Source of the DNA: Archaeoglobales archaeon
Lineage (GTDB): Archaea > Halobacteriota > Archaeoglobi > Archaeoglobales > Archaeoglobaceae
Assembly: GCA_030055595.1 (NCBI GenBank)
Contig: JASFYH010000001.1
Span: forward strand, 124,001 to 188,000
Reading direction: 5' to 3'
Length of the DNA: 64,000 nt
Within the stretch, counting starts at the first letter, position 1. Each line of letters begins with the position of its first letter. The notes beneath the pieces were generated by a model. It saw only the letters and a list, made by a program, of their open reading frames with translations. It did no database searches and was not told the DNA's origin. Position numbers and translations under genes: made by a program. Positions 9,155 through 17,531 of this stretch are shown here, in pieces.

Positions 9155-10164
9155 AGAATTTCGATCAAATCAAGAACTTTTATCTCAGCTTTTTTTGCCT
9201 TTGCAGAATCTTCGAGCATTACGAGGCAGAATGGGCACGAGACCGCCAAATAGCTCGCCCCAGTTAATAGTGCCTCCTGAATTCTCTGTGCAGAGGGTTT
9301 CCAAACGAAATCTCTAACGACACCCCCGCTTCCACCACCACAGCAAAGCGAAAGCTCCTTATTTCTCTGCATTTCGACAAATTCTACTCCCGGAACTGCT
9401 TTAAGCAATTCTCTCGGCTCAGAAATAAGCTTGTTGTATCTTGAAAGATAGCAAGAGTCGTGATAAGTCACAAGCCCTTCAAAGGGCTTTGAAAACCTAA
9501 GCTCTGCATTTCGCACCTTATTCAGGAGGATCTCGGTTATATGGTAAGCCTCAATCCCGTAGTAATTCTTGAAGGCGTTATAGCAGTGAGGGGAAATCGT
9601 TATGATCTTCTTTACCCCAAAAGTCTCAAATCTTCTCATGTTGTCCTCTTTTAGCATTCCAAACAGCCCCTGCTCCCCCAAAGCCCTTACGTCGTTTCCA
9701 CAGCAATTCTCCTCTGGAAGGATCGCAAAGTTGACCTTTGAGGCTTTTAATAGCTCAATAGCCTTTTCAACAACCTTCTGCACCCTTTGATCATAAGCGG
9801 AGCACCCTATAAAAAACAGATATTCGAAGTTGCCCTTTTCTGCAATTTTTGCATCAAAATTTGGTCTTTTTACAGCTCCGAATGGATTTCTGAATTTTTG
9901 AATATTCTCAAGCATTTGTCTGAGCTCTTTTGGGATTGAACCCTTTTCTATCACTTCGCTTCTTGAATTTATTATGAAATCTACGAGCTTTATCCCTCTT
10001 GGACATCTTTGCTGACAGATCAGACAATTTGTGCAGTTCCAGAGCTCATTACTCCAGAAATCTTGCTTATTTAAAAATCTTGCAATTGCTCTCCTGAGAT
10101 TCATGTTGTATCGCATGCTACATGAAGATGAGCAAACGCCACACTGAACGCAAGTTGAAAGCAT
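9136..10164 (-). CDS. HdrD-like (Fe-S)-binding oxidoreductase with two CCG domains
   Basis: A 342-residue cytoplasmic electron-transfer protein. Two ferredoxin-type cluster motifs lie at the N-terminus (CVQCGVCSSSC near 5-15 and CTNCLICQQRCP near 44-55). Two cysteine-rich CCG domains follow (EENCCGND with PHC, and SLCCGGGSGG with SCPFC), as in the catalytic subunit of heterodisulfide reductase and GlpC/GlcF. CCG domains in Hdr bind the noncubane clusters that split CoM-S-S-CoB. No HdrE, HdrB or HdrC partner is adjacent. A related but distinct protein is at 61138. The substrate is uncertain. Confidence 0.8.
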   Translation of the reverse strand: MLSTCVQCGVCSSSCSMRYNMNLRRAIARFLNKQDFWSNELWNCTNCLICQQRCPRGIKLVDFIINSRSEVIEKGSIPKELRQMLENIQKFRNPFGAVKRPNFDAKIAEKGNFEYLFFIGCSAYDQRVQKVVEKAIELLKASKVNFAILPEENCCGNDVRALGEQGLFGMLKEDNMRRFETFGVKKIITISPHCYNAFKNYYGIEAYHITEILLNKVRNAELRFSKPFEGLVTYHDSCYLSRYNKLISEPRELLKAVPGVEFVEMQRNKELSLCCGGGSGGVVRDFVWKPSAQRIQEALLTGASYLAVSCPFCLVMLEDSAKAKKAEIKVLDLIEILYDSVF

Positions 10165-10234
10165 GAAGTTTCTTCTCAGCGAAGGATAAAGATTTAACTA
10201 TTAAGCCTTAGAGCAATAATTCGAAAATAAAAAA

Positions 10235-10528
10235 TTAGAATCCGAATGCGGACTTGACGACTTCAAAAACATTTATTCCATTCTGGGCCAGAATAAGGTT
10301 GAGCACCGCACCAACGATTGCCCCCGCAATGAGCCCTGCAATGGCTTTTATTTTAATTACGAGAATGACTGCGATGATCAAAAGCACGAGCGTGGAGACA
10401 GCGCTGATATTCCTTAGCGTTTCCTCAACTTCAATAAGAACGTTCCCCAAGAAGCCCAAAAGCGTCGTTATGGTGCTCATTCCGAAGAGAAAGCCTATTA
10501 TGAAACCAACCGCCGTAGCCAACTGCAT
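10235..10528 (-). CDS. Small hypothetical membrane protein
   Basis: A 97-residue protein with three hydrophobic segments (about 5-30, 43-62 and 65-84) rich in Ile, Val, Gly and Ala, separated by a short charged loop IEVEETLRN. No family is recognised. It stands alone between the Fe-S protein and the CDP-alcohol transferase gene, on the same strand as both. Base composition and codon use look like its neighbours. It is predicted to be an integral membrane protein on hydrophobicity alone. Confidence 0.6.
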   Translation of the reverse strand: MQLATAVGFIIGFLFGMSTITTLLGFLGNVLIEVEETLRNISAVSTLVLLIIAVILVIKIKAIAGLIAGAIVGAVLNLILAQNGINVFEVVKSAFGF

Positions 10529-10577
10529 ATTTTATGTTACTCTCTGAGATTTATATTTTTCGGTTATCATTCACAAG

Positions 10578-11165
10578 CTACTGATCGCTTTCGATCTTTC
10601 TGATTGTGTGCAAAATTCTTTGCAAAGTTGTGAAAAATCCGAGTATGCAGAGAAGCCAGAGTGAAGCTAAAATTCCTCCAAAATCCTTTAAAAGGATTCC
10701 AAGCATTATTATTAGAATTCTCGTATCTCTACCAGCAATTCCAACTTTGCACTCTATGCCCTCTTTTTCCGCCATAAGCCGTGTCATGGAAACGCTGAGA
10801 GTTGCAAAAAGGGCGAGAAAACCCTCAATCCAAAGCTGAGAATAAATTGCGATTGCAAAAATTAGAGCGAAATCAACAAATCGGTCGAACAATCTGTCAA
10901 GATACGCTCCTTTTGCCGAAACTCTGCCAGTAATTCTCGCGAGATCGCCATCAACGCAATCCAAGATTTGTGATATTAGAATTAGAGCCACAGAAACGAG
11001 GGGATTGTAAAACAAAACAACCGCAGATATGAGACCAACTATAAAAGCTAAAATCGTTATAAAATTCGGAGAGATTTGCTTTTTGCTTATTTTCACTGCT
11101 ATGGGCATTGAAATCCTCCTGTAGACGAGATTTGTCAAAATATATTCCCAATTTATATTTAACAC
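10578..11165 (-). CDS. CDP-alcohol phosphatidyltransferase, probable di-myo-inositol phosphate phosphate synthase
   Basis: Membrane enzyme of 195 residues with the CDP-alcohol signature DG-x2-AR-x8-G-x3-D-x3-D, visible as DCVDGDLARITGR and GAYLDRLFDRFVD, and several transmembrane helices. The divergent neighbour is an inositol-phosphate cytidylyltransferase-like gene. The likely reaction is therefore CDP-inositol plus inositol phosphate to di-myo-inositol phosphate phosphate, a precursor of the thermolyte DIP. In A. fulgidus the two activities are fused; here they are separate. The start is GTG; an ATG at 11108 after AGGAGG is an alternative, but it would cut into the RRISMPI region usual for the family. 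Phospholipid head-group synthesis is the other possibility. Confidence 0.75.
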   Translation of the reverse strand: MLNINWEYILTNLVYRRISMPIAVKISKKQISPNFITILAFIVGLISAVVLFYNPLVSVALILISQILDCVDGDLARITGRVSAKGAYLDRLFDRFVDFALIFAIAIYSQLWIEGFLALFATLSVSMTRLMAEKEGIECKVGIAGRDTRILIIMLGILLKDFGGILASLWLLCILGFFTTLQRILHTIRKIESDQ

Positions 11166-11209
11166 CTCCAGACAGTAAATTTTAAATATTTGGGAATATA
11201 AGTGTTTCT

Positions 11210-11950
11210 ATGAAGGCAGTTATACTTGCTGCGGGAATGGGGAGCAGATTGGGGCATTATACCGAGCAGATTCCAAAGTGTATGCTTAAAGTTGGCAAGA
11301 AAACGATAATAGAGCATGCCATAGAAGTTCTTTCAAGCTTTGGAATTAAGAGCTTCGTGATCGTTACTGGACACAAGGGGAGAAAACTTCGAAAATTTTT
11401 GACAGAGAATTTCGATCTCGATTTTACTTTTGTCCATAACCATGTGTATCGCGAGACAAACAACATATACAGCTTTTATCTTGGCATAAAAGACGTATGG
11501 GAAGACGTTATTCTTCTGAACTCTGACGTTTACTTCCATCCCGGGATCTTCGAAAGGCTATATTTAGCTCCAATTAACAGATTTTTGCTCGTTGTTGACG
11601 ATCAAAAGCCTTTGGGAGAAGAAGAAATGAAGGTGGTGATTGAGAACTCAAAGATCTTAAGGATAAGCAAGCGAATTCCGCCAAAGGAAGCGAATGGCGA
11701 ATACATCGGAATGGCAAAGATTCCAGAGAAGTATCTCGGGTTGTTAAAAGAGTTTGCAGAGCAGATTATGGAAGAAAGTGGTGCGGGAGTTTTTTACGAA
11801 GACGCAATCCAGCAAATGATCGAAATGGGAAATGAAGTTCATTACGTTTCAACACAAAAAATGCCATGGGTTGAAGTGGATTTTCCACATGAGTTGAGAA
11901 TTGCAAAAAGAGTTTACGAAAGCTTTAGGGCTCACCGTTATTATATCTAA
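11210..11950 (+). CDS. Sugar/inositol-phosphate nucleotidyltransferase, probable CTP:inositol-1-phosphate cytidylyltransferase
   Basis: A 246-residue nucleotidyltransferase. The N-terminal loop AVILAAGMGSRLG and PKCMLKVGKKTIIEH are the nucleotide-binding and sugar-phosphate regions of the family; NNIYSFYLG and LLNSDVYF carry metal-binding residues. Paired divergently with a CDP-alcohol transferase only 44 bases away, it probably makes CDP-inositol for di-myo-inositol phosphate synthesis. A TTTTAAATA box at 11181-11189 sits about 25 bases before the ATG and there is no Shine-Dalgarno, pointing to a leaderless transcript. Without the neighbour, a hexose-1-phosphate substrate would be equally possible. 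Confidence 0.78.
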   Translation: MKAVILAAGMGSRLGHYTEQIPKCMLKVGKKTIIEHAIEVLSSFGIKSFVIVTGHKGRKLRKFLTENFDLDFTFVHNHVYRETNNIYSFYLGIKDVWEDVILLNSDVYFHPGIFERLYLAPINRFLLVVDDQKPLGEEEMKVVIENSKILRISKRIPPKEANGEYIGMAKIPEKYLGLLKEFAEQIMEESGAGVFYEDAIQQMIEMGNEVHYVSTQKMPWVEVDFPHELRIAKRVYESFRAHRYYI

Positions 11951-11959
11951 AACAAAAAA

Positions 11960-12667
11960 TTAGAATGTCTTTATAACTCCTTCTCCCTTCACATTCACAT
12001 CTCCAACCCAGCCTTTCTCAGTCTTTTTGAAGGTCGGAAGCAATTCAAAGCTTCCCTTGATCCTTATCTCTCCGCCTCGCATGTCCCCGCCGACAAAACC
12101 GCATGAGCCGTGTATCTCGATTACTCCAGCACGCATCTCAGTTCCAATGAAGTCGCCAGCATTGCCCTTGATCACGATCTCGCCACCATTCATCTTCTCG
12201 CCAACGTAGTTCCCAGCGTTGCCCTCAATGATTATTTTGCCAGCAGTCATGCCGACCGCGTCGCCGTAATAAGCACAGCCAACAAGATTGCCTGCATTGC
12301 CCTTAACAATTATTTCACCGCCCGCCATTTCGATGCCGAGCCAGTCGTCTGCGTTGCCCTCAATGGTTATTTTGCCACCACGCATGAATGCTCCGCAGTT
12401 AGCTCCAACGCTCCCCTTTACAACGATCTCGCCATCAACCATCCTTGCTCCAATCCACTTGACTCTGCTGAAGTCGCCGTCAAGGATTAGCTTCTTTTCA
12501 TCGCCTTGCTTTGCGACTTCAAAGAGTTCTCCAAGCTCAACGACTTTGTTGCCATAGTAAACCTTAAACTTCTTTACTTCGTCAACGCTTCGCAAGGCAA
12601 GCTCTGGCGTGAGTTCAGCTTCAACGCAGACTTCAAAAAACTTCTTAGGCTTTATTACGACTGCCAT
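11960..12667 (-). CDS. fwdC: Formylmethanofuran dehydrogenase subunit C
   Basis: Structural subunit of the tungsten/molybdenum enzyme that interconverts CO2 plus methanofuran and formylmethanofuran. The 235 residues hold a long parallel beta-helix built from repeats of about 19 residues, each with a GGEIxxxGNAG-like turn (for example GGEIIVKGNAGN, AGKIIIEGNAGN, GGEIVIKGNAGD), as in FwdC and the glutamate synthase alpha C-terminal domain. It is last in the minus-strand operon fwdD-fwdB-fwdA-fwdC, directly abutting fwdA. Confidence 0.95.
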   Translation of the reverse strand: MAVVIKPKKFFEVCVEAELTPELALRSVDEVKKFKVYYGNKVVELGELFEVAKQGDEKKLILDGDFSRVKWIGARMVDGEIVVKGSVGANCGAFMRGGKITIEGNADDWLGIEMAGGEIIVKGNAGNLVGCAYYGDAVGMTAGKIIIEGNAGNYVGEKMNGGEIVIKGNAGDFIGTEMRAGVIEIHGSCGFVGGDMRGGEIRIKGSFELLPTFKKTEKGWVGDVNVKGEGVIKTF

Positions 12668-14347
12668 TTAAACCACCTCGATTCTTGCGGGCTTCTTAAT
12701 CCAGCGCTCCTCGACACCATAGTTGCCAAGCTGGACGCTGTAGTAGTTGAAATACTCCCTAATGTCGGGCATTACCGCCTGAATGTCTGCTTTCTTTGTT
12801 GCGTCAACCCAGAATGTTCTTCCATAAACTTCTTTTACAAGCTCTCCGCCCTTCACAATGATTTCTCCGCCCTTGATCGTGTATTCAGCACTCTTAAACA
12901 TCTTATAGACCTTTTCGAACTCCTTCGAGGTGTCAGTTTCCAGAGGATTGAGGTTGTAGATCGCTATGTCCGCGTCCGCTCCAATGCCAAGATGACCTTT
13001 GTTTTCAAGTCCCAAAATCTTTGCAGGCAGGCTTCTTGTCATGTGTATTACTTCGTAGAGTGTCTTCTCAACGTCTATGCTTGTCAGGCCTGTTGCTTTC
13101 TGAACGTAGGCATTAACCTTACTCAACTCGCCCTCTCGCATTTTCTTGCTCATCAGCATCGCCATCACATACGGATACTCCGTGAATGGACCGCCATTTG
13201 GATAATCTGTCGTTAGCGCGACTTTGTTGCTGTCCACAAGCAGTCCAAGCTCCAGGCCAATAGCCCACTGCAAAGCATGGACTGGATTGTTTGGCAAGTA
13301 GCCTATTGGCACTATTCCCGCTCCAGTTTCAACTTCGGTGTCTTTGTTGCTCCATCTCGCTCCAATGAGCTTGTGCAGGCTGAACTGGAAAGGAGCGTCG
13401 CCAGTCATTGCGGTTGCATGCCCAAATATCGGCTGACCCATATCGATTGTAACGTTGTCCATCGAGTTCACAACTTTTGCAATCTCGGCAGCACCACTTC
13501 CAGCATCTCTCCAGCTACTACCAGCGTAGGCGTTGAACTGCACATGCGTCACATGGAGCACCTGCCTTTTGGCATTGCTGAATCCATTTGCGAGCTTTAT
13601 TGATTCGATCGTGGTCTGATAGTTCCCCGGAACTCCAAGGTTGTTGCAGTGCAGGTGCACAGAATGAGGTAATCCGAGTTCTTCGTTTGCCTTGATGAGC
13701 CAAGTTATTATTTCCCTTGGAGTCACATTGAATCCGGGCACTTGATCATCAAGGCTTTTCACGTTTCCTCCATACATCCAAGCCTCAACGCCTCCGGGGT
13801 TAACAACTTTGACTCCAAAGCCTTTGCTCCTCTCAATTGCCCAGGCAACCAGTGCCTTGAGCTTTTCCATGTTCTTTTCTTCAATGCACTTGAATACAAG
13901 GTGCCAGTTTCCGAAAACAGGCAGAGCGCCTTTGTCGATCATTGGAATCGCATCGAGCTCTTCATGGGTGTGCAAGGCTCCTATCGGGGGCTGAGCAGCT
14001 TCAAAGCTCGTTGTATAGCCCATTTTTGCGTATTCATAACCAATTGCTGGAGCTGTTAACAGAACTCTTCCTACAGTTGCTCTAAACTTGCCCGCGATGT
14101 TTCTGACAACTCTCATTTCCTCGGGACGCATTGTTCTGCCGGTGTTGATCTTGCTTCCAGCAATGTGAGCATGCATGTCAACTCCGCCAGCGACTACAAG
14201 CTTTCCGCTTGCGTCTATTACGGTGCAATCTTGCTTTTTCACCTTGGTTTCATCTACGATCTTTCCATCTTTAACGAAAAGATCCATCTTCTCCGCTTTG
14301 ATCTTGTTCTTGGGATCAACAACAATTCCGTTCTTTATCCAGAGCAT
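12668..14347 (-). CDS. fwdA: Formylmethanofuran dehydrogenase subunit A
   Basis: Amidohydrolase-fold subunit (559 residues) that joins formate, made at the FwdB metal site, to methanofuran at a binuclear metal centre. The metal motif HAHIAGS lies near residue 58, later ligands at HSVHLHCNN and VLHVTHVQFNAY, and an aspartate in the ALTTDYPNGGPF region. C-terminal residues KGHLGIGADADIAIYNL are standard for the urease-like superfamily. The gene ends one base before fwdC and starts four bases after fwdB. No frameshift is seen. Confidence 0.96.
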   Translation of the reverse strand: MLWIKNGIVVDPKNKIKAEKMDLFVKDGKIVDETKVKKQDCTVIDASGKLVVAGGVDMHAHIAGSKINTGRTMRPEEMRVVRNIAGKFRATVGRVLLTAPAIGYEYAKMGYTTSFEAAQPPIGALHTHEELDAIPMIDKGALPVFGNWHLVFKCIEEKNMEKLKALVAWAIERSKGFGVKVVNPGGVEAWMYGGNVKSLDDQVPGFNVTPREIITWLIKANEELGLPHSVHLHCNNLGVPGNYQTTIESIKLANGFSNAKRQVLHVTHVQFNAYAGSSWRDAGSGAAEIAKVVNSMDNVTIDMGQPIFGHATAMTGDAPFQFSLHKLIGARWSNKDTEVETGAGIVPIGYLPNNPVHALQWAIGLELGLLVDSNKVALTTDYPNGGPFTEYPYVMAMLMSKKMREGELSKVNAYVQKATGLTSIDVEKTLYEVIHMTRSLPAKILGLENKGHLGIGADADIAIYNLNPLETDTSKEFEKVYKMFKSAEYTIKGGEIIVKGGELVKEVYGRTFWVDATKKADIQAVMPDIREYFNYYSVQLGNYGVEERWIKKPARIEVV

Positions 14348-14351
14348 TTTT

Positions 14352-15608
14352 TCACCCCTTCAGCTTTTCAACTCTCTTCAGGATCTCCTCAAGGATCTTT
14401 TCGTCAGTCCAGTAATTTGTGTCAATGATCTTCTTAACCCTAAGCGGTATGCAGTCCATTCTGTAAGCGGTGCCTTCCGCTTCAATGCCATACACCGCTG
14501 AGGGAATAACAATTTTTGCAAGTAGCGTTGTCATATTTGGATAGGGATCGATCTGGATCACGGGGATCTGCTTCAAATGCTTAACCGCAGACATCGGGAA
14601 GTGCGCTACTGGGTCTGAAGCAATTATGAGCGCAGCATCGCAGTCTCGACGCTTAAGCACTTCCACAGCAGAAAACTCCGCAGGAGAAAACCTTGCATAA
14701 CCGCGACTGAAATCGATCGCATACTGGTAGCCAACTTCCCATGCGGGCACCTCTCCCGCACCAACGACATTATAATGTCCACGCATTGGCCAGATTACCC
14801 AGCGAGTAGTTCTGTTAAGCAACTGAATAAGCTTTATCGCATTTTCAATGTTTCTGTCTCTTCCCCTTGATTGCGTAACGCCAAGACCATAGAAAATCAC
14901 TCCATACTTTGCTTTTTTCATGATGTCCGCAAGTTCCACGAGTCTCTCTTTCAGAACTCCGCCAACTTCGTTTGGCACCACATCAGCACTTCCGCTTATT
15001 ATTGCTCTCAAGGCTGAAATTATTGCGTAATCGAAACCCGGCTTTATTTGGATAAACACGTCCGCCATTTTGGCGGTCTTTGTTGGACGAACATCAACTA
15101 CAATCACCTTTCTTTGTTTTCGATCTTTTACCAACAACCCTTTTGCGGAAATGCTGTATCTAAGTCCATGCCTCGGATGGGCTTCAGCGGGATTTGAACC
15201 CCAGAAAATAACGACATCCGCGCGGTTCTTTATAGAGCCAAGCGTAGCTCCCGGCAGACCTTCTTCGATCACCGCCAAAGTGCCCGGAGCGTGGCACACG
15301 CTTGCACATTGATCGTAAACCCCACCGAGCTTCTCTGCTAAGAGCACGCCAAACCTTATTGCCTCGTTAGCAGTTGAAGCCCAACCATATAGCAAAGGCT
15401 TCTTTGCATTCACAAGGATTTCAACCGCCTTGTCGATAGCTTCTTCATAGCTTACTTCTTTTCCATCGATCATCGGGGCTTTTATTCTCTGTTTTTCGGC
15501 AAATTTACTGCTTCCAAGCTTGCAGAACTTCTTTATCTTCTTCTTTTCAAGATCAAACTCACCGTCATCGCAAACACTACCGCAAAATGTGCAGATCACG
15601 TCTTCCAT
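14352..15608 (-). CDS. fwdB: Formylmethanofuran dehydrogenase subunit B
   Basis: Catalytic pterin-metal subunit of 418 residues, in the formate dehydrogenase / DMSO reductase family; it reduces CO2 to formate inside the complex. Cys6, Cys9, Cys13 and Cys29 fit the single [4Fe-4S] cluster. CASVCHAPGT at 101-110 carries the metal-ligand cysteine (probably Cys105), so this is the cysteine form, not a selenocysteine form. FwdE, F and G are absent from the window and must lie elsewhere. It abuts fwdD. Confidence 0.95.
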   Translation of the reverse strand: MEDVICTFCGSVCDDGEFDLEKKKIKKFCKLGSSKFAEKQRIKAPMIDGKEVSYEEAIDKAVEILVNAKKPLLYGWASTANEAIRFGVLLAEKLGGVYDQCASVCHAPGTLAVIEEGLPGATLGSIKNRADVVIFWGSNPAEAHPRHGLRYSISAKGLLVKDRKQRKVIVVDVRPTKTAKMADVFIQIKPGFDYAIISALRAIISGSADVVPNEVGGVLKERLVELADIMKKAKYGVIFYGLGVTQSRGRDRNIENAIKLIQLLNRTTRWVIWPMRGHYNVVGAGEVPAWEVGYQYAIDFSRGYARFSPAEFSAVEVLKRRDCDAALIIASDPVAHFPMSAVKHLKQIPVIQIDPYPNMTTLLAKIVIPSAVYGIEAEGTAYRMDCIPLRVKKIIDTNYWTDEKILEEILKRVEKLKG

Positions 15609-15977
15609 TTAGATCGCCTCCAGAAGTTCTTTAACCGTTTTAACCTTCTCTTCCGTCTTCTCAACTCTCGCTTTTACTCCCTTGAACTGTGGCATTCCTG
15701 TGCCATCTGTTGAGGGATCGATCACCGCATTCGCATAAGGACCCATCGGAATGAATGCTAACCCTTTTGGCAGATCAGATCTCTTTGCGAAAACTACGAC
15801 TTCACCAAATTCTGTGATAACTTTGACTCTCTCCCCCTCTTTCACCGCCAATTGTCCAAAATCTTCTTCGCTGAGTTCGATGTAATTTACAGCATTAAAA
15901 TACTCTTCGCTTAATTTTTCTTCAACAGTGGCTCCCTGATCAAGAGTTCTGCCCGATATAAGCTCGACCACTATCAT
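15609..15977 (-). CDS. fwdD: Formylmethanofuran dehydrogenase subunit D
   Basis: Small 122-residue subunit equal to the C-terminal molybdopterin-dinucleotide-binding domain of the formate dehydrogenase family, split from FwdB. It has GRTLDQGAT at the start and KEGERVKVITEFGEVVV and PMGPYANAVIDP, the beta-barrel that closes over the pterin. First gene of the operon; GGTGGT six bases before the ATG is the Shine-Dalgarno and a TATATATAA box lies about 40 bases upstream. The C-terminal 30 residues form a charged helix. Confidence 0.93.
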   Translation of the reverse strand: MIVVELISGRTLDQGATVEEKLSEEYFNAVNYIELSEEDFGQLAVKEGERVKVITEFGEVVVFAKRSDLPKGLAFIPMGPYANAVIDPSTDGTGMPQFKGVKARVEKTEEKVKTVKELLEAI

Positions 15978-16016
15978 AGCACCACCAGAATTTTTTGATG
16001 CTCATTAATGCGAAGG

Positions 16017-16025
16017 TATATATAA
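16017..16025 (-). promoter_or_regulatory. TATA box of the fwdDBAC operon
   Basis: A TATATATAA-type element in the 136-base space between the divergent fwdD and minD genes. Read on the minus strand it lies about 40-48 bases before the fwdD ATG, giving a short leader that contains the GGTGGT ribosome-binding site. The position fits an archaeal TATA element; no BRE was judged beyond nearby purines. Confidence 0.5.
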
Positions 16026-16069
16026 CGCTATCTTTTTTGTGAGATCGACTTAACATAAACAACAGAAAC

Positions 16070-16078
16070 CTTAAATAG
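16070..16078 (+). promoter_or_regulatory. TATA box of the minD gene cluster
   Basis: CTTAAATAG preceded by GAAAC, a BRE-plus-TATA-like arrangement. It is 36-44 bases before the minD ATG at 16114, leaving a leader of roughly 15 bases with AGGTG at 16104-16108. It points away from the fwd promoter in the same intergenic space. Confidence 0.45.
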
Positions 16079-16113
16079 TAGTATGTCATTATAATAATCA
16101 GAAAGGTGAGTGG

Positions 16114-16899
16114 ATGGCGAGAACGATAACGATCGCTTCTGGGAAAGGTGGGACCGGAAAAACAACGATAACCGCTAATTTGGGAATAGCTCTAACACAG
16201 CTTGGCTATGATGTTACGATCGTGGATGCAGATATAACAATGGCGAATTTAGAGCTGATATTGGGAATGGAAGGTCTACCTGTTACTTTGCAGAACGTTC
16301 TTGCGGGAGAAGCAAGAATAGAAGAAGCAATTTACGTTGGTCCAGGTGGAGTCAAAGTGATCCCTGCGGGTGTTAGCTTAGAGGGGCTAAGAAAAGCAAA
16401 TCCTGAAAGACTTGAGGAGGTTTTGACAAGGATAATTGGTAGCACTGATATACTGATCCTCGACGCTCCGGCAGGACTTGAGAGAAGTGCGGTGATAGCA
16501 ATTGCAGCTTCTCAAGAACTTCTACTTATCGTGAATCCAGAAATTGCCTCTATAACAGATGGATTGAAGACTAAGATCGTAGCTGAGAGGTTGGGAACGA
16601 AAACTCTTGGAGCAGTGATAAACAGATTGACTGGATGGGGCATAGATATGGCAAGGAGTGAAATTGAGGCAATATTGGAAGCAAAAGTGATCGGCATAAT
16701 CCCTGAGGATCCTGAAGTGAGAAAATCTGCAGCATTTGGTAAGCCGGTAATTCTTAGCGCTCCAAATTCGCCAGCCTCAGTAGCAATAAAGGAACTCGCT
16801 TATGCTGTAGCTGGTAAAAAGAAAGGCGTTACAGTCGCTCAAGCTAAAAAAGAGGGCGCAATTACAAAGATGCTAAAGGTATTTAGGAGAAAGAGGTGA
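16114..16899 (+). CDS. minD: MinD/ParA-family ATPase
   Basis: A 261-residue deviant-Walker ATPase. [11 protein letters not shown] at residues 9-19 is the Walker A motif with the signature lysine, [10 protein letters not shown] follows, and [13 protein letters not shown] is the Walker B region. The C-terminus [10 protein letters not shown] is basic and could form the membrane-targeting helix. Archaeal MinD homologues position membrane machines such as chemotaxis arrays and archaella, or act in division. It leads a run with a small membrane protein, a 52-residue basic protein and a ubiquitin-like modifier. Confidence 0.88.
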   Translation: MARTITIASGKGGTGKTTITANLGIALTQLGYDVTIVDADITMANLELILGMEGLPVTLQNVLAGEARIEEAIYVGPGGVKVIPAGVSLEGLRKANPERLEEVLTRIIGSTDILILDAPAGLERSAVIAIAASQELLLIVNPEIASITDGLKTKIVAERLGTKTLGAVINRLTGWGIDMARSEIEAILEAKVIGIIPEDPEVRKSAAFGKPVILSAPNSPASVAIKELAYAVAGKKKGVTVAQAKKEGAITKMLKVFRRKR

Positions 16900-16903
16900 A
16901 GAA

Positions 16904-17095
16904 ATGTTCGAAGGTTTATTAGGGTTTACGCTAATTATTTTGCTCATCATTAGTCTAATACTCAACATAATTCAGCTGGTAAAGATCAAGAACTTGAACA
17001 GGGAGTTGAGAGAGGTTGGAGCAAGGGTTACTGTTACGAAGGATGAGCTTGCACAGATTAGGAGAAGACTTGAGAAGATGAAAGGAGAGCTTTAG
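16904..17095 (+). CDS. Small single-pass membrane protein with coiled coil
   Basis: A 63-residue protein: one strong transmembrane helix (about residues 4-26, [21 protein letters not shown]) and a cytoplasmic coiled-coil-like tail ([30 protein letters not shown]). It starts four bases after the minD stop with GGTGAAG as ribosome-binding site, so it is almost surely cotranscribed with minD. It could be a membrane anchor or partner for MinD. No family is recognised. Confidence 0.65.
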   Translation: MFEGLLGFTLIILLIISLILNIIQLVKIKNLNRELREVGARVTVTKDELAQIRRRLEKMKGEL

Positions 17096-17166
17096 TTTGT
17101 GTTTTGAAATTATAAATTTTTAGCAAAAGGTTTTTCTACTAAAATCCGAAATAAGAAGTAGGTGGT

Positions 17167-17325
17167 ATGATGAGGCGATTCGACTGGAGAAAGTTTAAGA
17201 AGAAAGGTCTAAAGAAAATTTTGAGCAAAGACGAAAAAATGCTTGAAGAGAACGTCCAAGAACTAAAGATGGAGAAAGGCGGAAATATAAAAGAGATCTC
17301 AAAGGAGGTTTTACCTGAGGAATGA
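17167..17325 (+). CDS. Small basic/acidic 52-residue protein, translationally coupled
   Basis: A short open frame from ATG 17167 to TGA 17323-17325. The first third is very basic (MMRRFDWRKFKKKGLKKI) and the rest charged and helical (EKMLEENVQELKMEKGG). Support for a real gene: GGTGG directly upstream at 17161-17165, and its stop overlaps the start of the following modifier gene by four bases (ATGA), the usual sign of translational coupling. No family is recognised; the basic N-terminus could bind nucleic acid or membrane lipid. Confidence 0.55.
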   Translation: MMRRFDWRKFKKKGLKKILSKDEKMLEENVQELKMEKGGNIKEISKEVLPEE

Positions 17326-17531
17326 AGCTTAGATTTATTTTTATTGGATTTGGGAAGAAGGAGGAAGAATTGGAGATTGGAATAGTTATGAGATATTCTG
17401 ACATTTTAGAAAAGATCTTGAAGATAAATCCAGAAACGGTTGTCCTGCTTAAAAATTCAACCCCAGTCCCAATAGATGAATTTGCAGAGGAGGGAGAGAT
17501 AACTGTAATTCGCGTGATCTCTGGAGGATAA
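17322..17531 (+). CDS. Ubiquitin-like small modifier / MoaD-ThiS-type sulfur carrier
   Basis: A 69-residue beta-grasp protein ending in the exposed Gly-Gly (VIRVISGG) that defines ThiS, MoaD and archaeal SAMP proteins. The pattern VVLLKNSTPVPIDEFAEEGEITVIRV matches the central beta strands. Such proteins are adenylated by an E1-like enzyme at the C-terminus, then either pass on sulfur (molybdopterin, thiamine, tRNA) or are attached to lysines. No E1, moaE or thi gene is adjacent, so the role is undecided. AAAGGAGG at 17300-17307 serves as ribosome-binding site within the preceding gene. Confidence 0.75.
   Translation: MKLRFIFIGFGKKEEELEIGIVMRYSDILEKILKINPETVVLLKNSTPVPIDEFAEEGEITVIRVISGG

Noticed and set aside
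12050-12480. Regular repeats resembling a repeat array
   Set aside because: They are the coding repeats of the FwdC beta-helix, in frame and varied at the third base, not a CRISPR or satellite.
12506-13216. A 236-residue plus-strand open frame opposite fwdC/fwdA
   Set aside because: Antisense to two strongly conserved genes; composition is that of an antisense frame and it has no ribosome-binding site.
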